Source: Syntrophaceae bacterium | Lineage (GTDB): Bacteria > Desulfobacterota > SM23-61 | Assembly: GCA_003154025.1 (NCBI GenBank) | Contig: PMCE01000137.1 | Span: forward strand, 11,289 to 17,860 | DNA length: 6,572 bases | Direction of reading: 5' to 3' | Part shown: piece by piece, positions 5,844-6,572 of the stretch | How the letters are laid out: every line of letters begins with the position of its first letter | Position numbering within the stretch: the stretch's first letter is position 1 | Program-made: the position numbers and the translations under genes | Notes under the pieces: generated by a model | Told to the model about the DNA's origin: nothing | The model's input: only the letters and a program-made list of their open reading frames with translations | The model's database searches: none

Positions 5844-6548
5844 ATGCTCGAGGTAAAGAACCTGAACGTATCTTACGGGGTCCTTCCGGTCCTGCACGAC
5901 GTGAGCATGCAGGTCAAGGAGAATGAACTGGTCGCCCTGCTGGGATCCAATGGAGCGGGCAAAAGCACCCTCTTGAATACCATCCAGGGATTCCTGAAAC
6001 CGATATCCGGGACCATCTCGTTTCTGGGAAAGTCGATCGGGGGGCTTCCTCCCCACCGGGTGATTGCCGAGGGCATCGTTCAAGTTCCCGAAGGGCGGCG
6101 GCTCTTTCCGTACATGACCGTGAAAGAGAATCTTCTCCTGGGGGCCTACCCGGGGGACGCCTGGAGCAAAAAAAAAGAGAGAATAGAATGGGTCATGAGC
6201 CTGTTTCCCATCCTGAAAGAGCGGGCCCAAATGCAATCCCGTCTCCTCAGCGGGGGCGAGCAGCAGATGCTGACCATCGGCCGGGGGCTGATGGCCCACC
6301 CCCGGCTGCTGATGGTGGATGAGCCGTCGCTGGGATTGGCCCCCGTGATTCTGGACAACCTTTACGTCACCCTGGGAAAGCTGCGGGAGTCCAAGATCAC
6401 CATCCTTCTTCCCGAACAGAATGCCCTGCGGGCCCTGAATATCGCCGACCGGGGTTACGTGATGCAGGACGGGAGGATCGTGCTGGAAGGAAATTGCCAA
6501 AACCTGATGCAGAGCGACACGGTGAAGAAGGCCTACCTGGGAAGATAA
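5844..6548 (+). CDS. livF: Liv-type ABC transporter ATP-binding protein, LivF subunit
   Basis: This is the second ATPase of the importer and the expected partner of LivG. It has 234 residues, the usual LivF length. Seen are Walker A GSNGAGKST (34-42), the LivF-type Q-loop region IVQVPEGRRLFPYMTVKENL (78-97, Gln 80), a canonical signature LSGGEQQML (135-143), and Walker B LLMVDEPSLGLAP (155-167) with Glu 160. At the switch-histidine position it has Gln 192 in PEQNALRAL. EQN is usual for LivF, but the preceding residue is normally Val (VEQN), so Pro is uncommon. ATG 5844 is supported by GGGGGA at 5835-5840. Its distance from livG (159 bases) means it may depend on read-through of the repeat arrays. 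The TAA stop merges into a further heptad array. Confidence 0.95.
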   Translation: MLEVKNLNVSYGVLPVLHDVSMQVKENELVALLGSNGAGKSTLLNTIQGFLKPISGTISFLGKSIGGLPPHRVIAEGIVQVPEGRRLFPYMTVKENLLLGAYPGDAWSKKKERIEWVMSLFPILKERAQMQSRLLSGGEQQMLTIGRGLMAHPRLLMVDEPSLGLAPVILDNLYVTLGKLRESKITILLPEQNALRALNIADRGYVMQDGRIVLEGNCQNLMQSDTVKKAYLGR

Positions 6549-6568
6549 GGCGCAAAGAGCAAAGAGCA
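6548..6568. repeat. Heptad tandem repeat starting at the livF stop codon
   Basis: Three consecutive 7-base units read AGGCGCA, AAGAGCA and AAGAGCA, and the first shares its initial A with the TAA stop. The window ends four bases later, so the array may continue. The first unit is identical to those at 1608-1614 and 5701-5707. Confidence 0.65.
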
Positions 6569-6572
6569 TAGG

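Noticed and set aside
5826..6569. 247-codon open frame on the minus strand opposite livF
   Set aside because: It spans the antisense of an intact ATPase with all motifs and shows no family resemblance itself.

Overview
The window carries two adjacent gene sets, all on the + strand. The first is the end of an adenosylcobalamin (B12) synthesis cluster: the 3' part of cobQ/cbiP, then cbiB, then cobD. The second is a four-gene ABC importer operon of the branched-chain amino acid (Liv/HAAT) type: livH, livM, livG, livF. The gene order, moderately high GC with C/G-ending codons, and spacers full of short degenerate repeats fit an environmental Gram-negative bacterium. I lean to a deltaproteobacterial (Desulfobacterota-like) lineage, but this is a weak inference because no rRNA or other phylogenetic marker is present.

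B12 part (1-2837). The three enzymes act at consecutive points of one pathway. CobQ/CbiP finishes amidation to adenosylcobyric acid. CobD makes (R)-1-amino-2-propanol phosphate from L-threonine phosphate. CbiB joins the two into adenosylcobinamide phosphate. Both complete genes appear to start with TTG, and both are preceded by repeat-filled spacers. The 5' end of cobQ lies outside the window, just after the catalytic cysteine.

Junction (2838-3015). This AT-rich spacer has no gene. It holds a near-consensus sigma70-type promoter (TTGACA-N16-TATAAG), two inverted repeats at or next to the -35 box, and a GC-rich stem-loop at the expected transcript start. It is the natural start of the transporter transcription unit. 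It is also the only spacer longer than 50 bases that lacks the short tandem repeats.

Transporter part (3016-6548). livH and livM overlap by 7 bases and livM and livG are 6 bases apart, but livG and livF are separated by 159 bases holding two different tandem repeats. No periplasmic substrate-binding protein is present in the window. The permeases are divergent and the LivG signature motif is non-canonical, so the substrate should not be assumed to be leucine, isoleucine or valine.

The most unusual feature is the spacer DNA. Four gene boundaries contain short degenerate tandem repeats with exact periods of 7, 8 or about 9 bases. Two of these are arranged as long inverted repeats, and the heptad AGGCGCA occurs three times, twice fused to a TAA stop codon.
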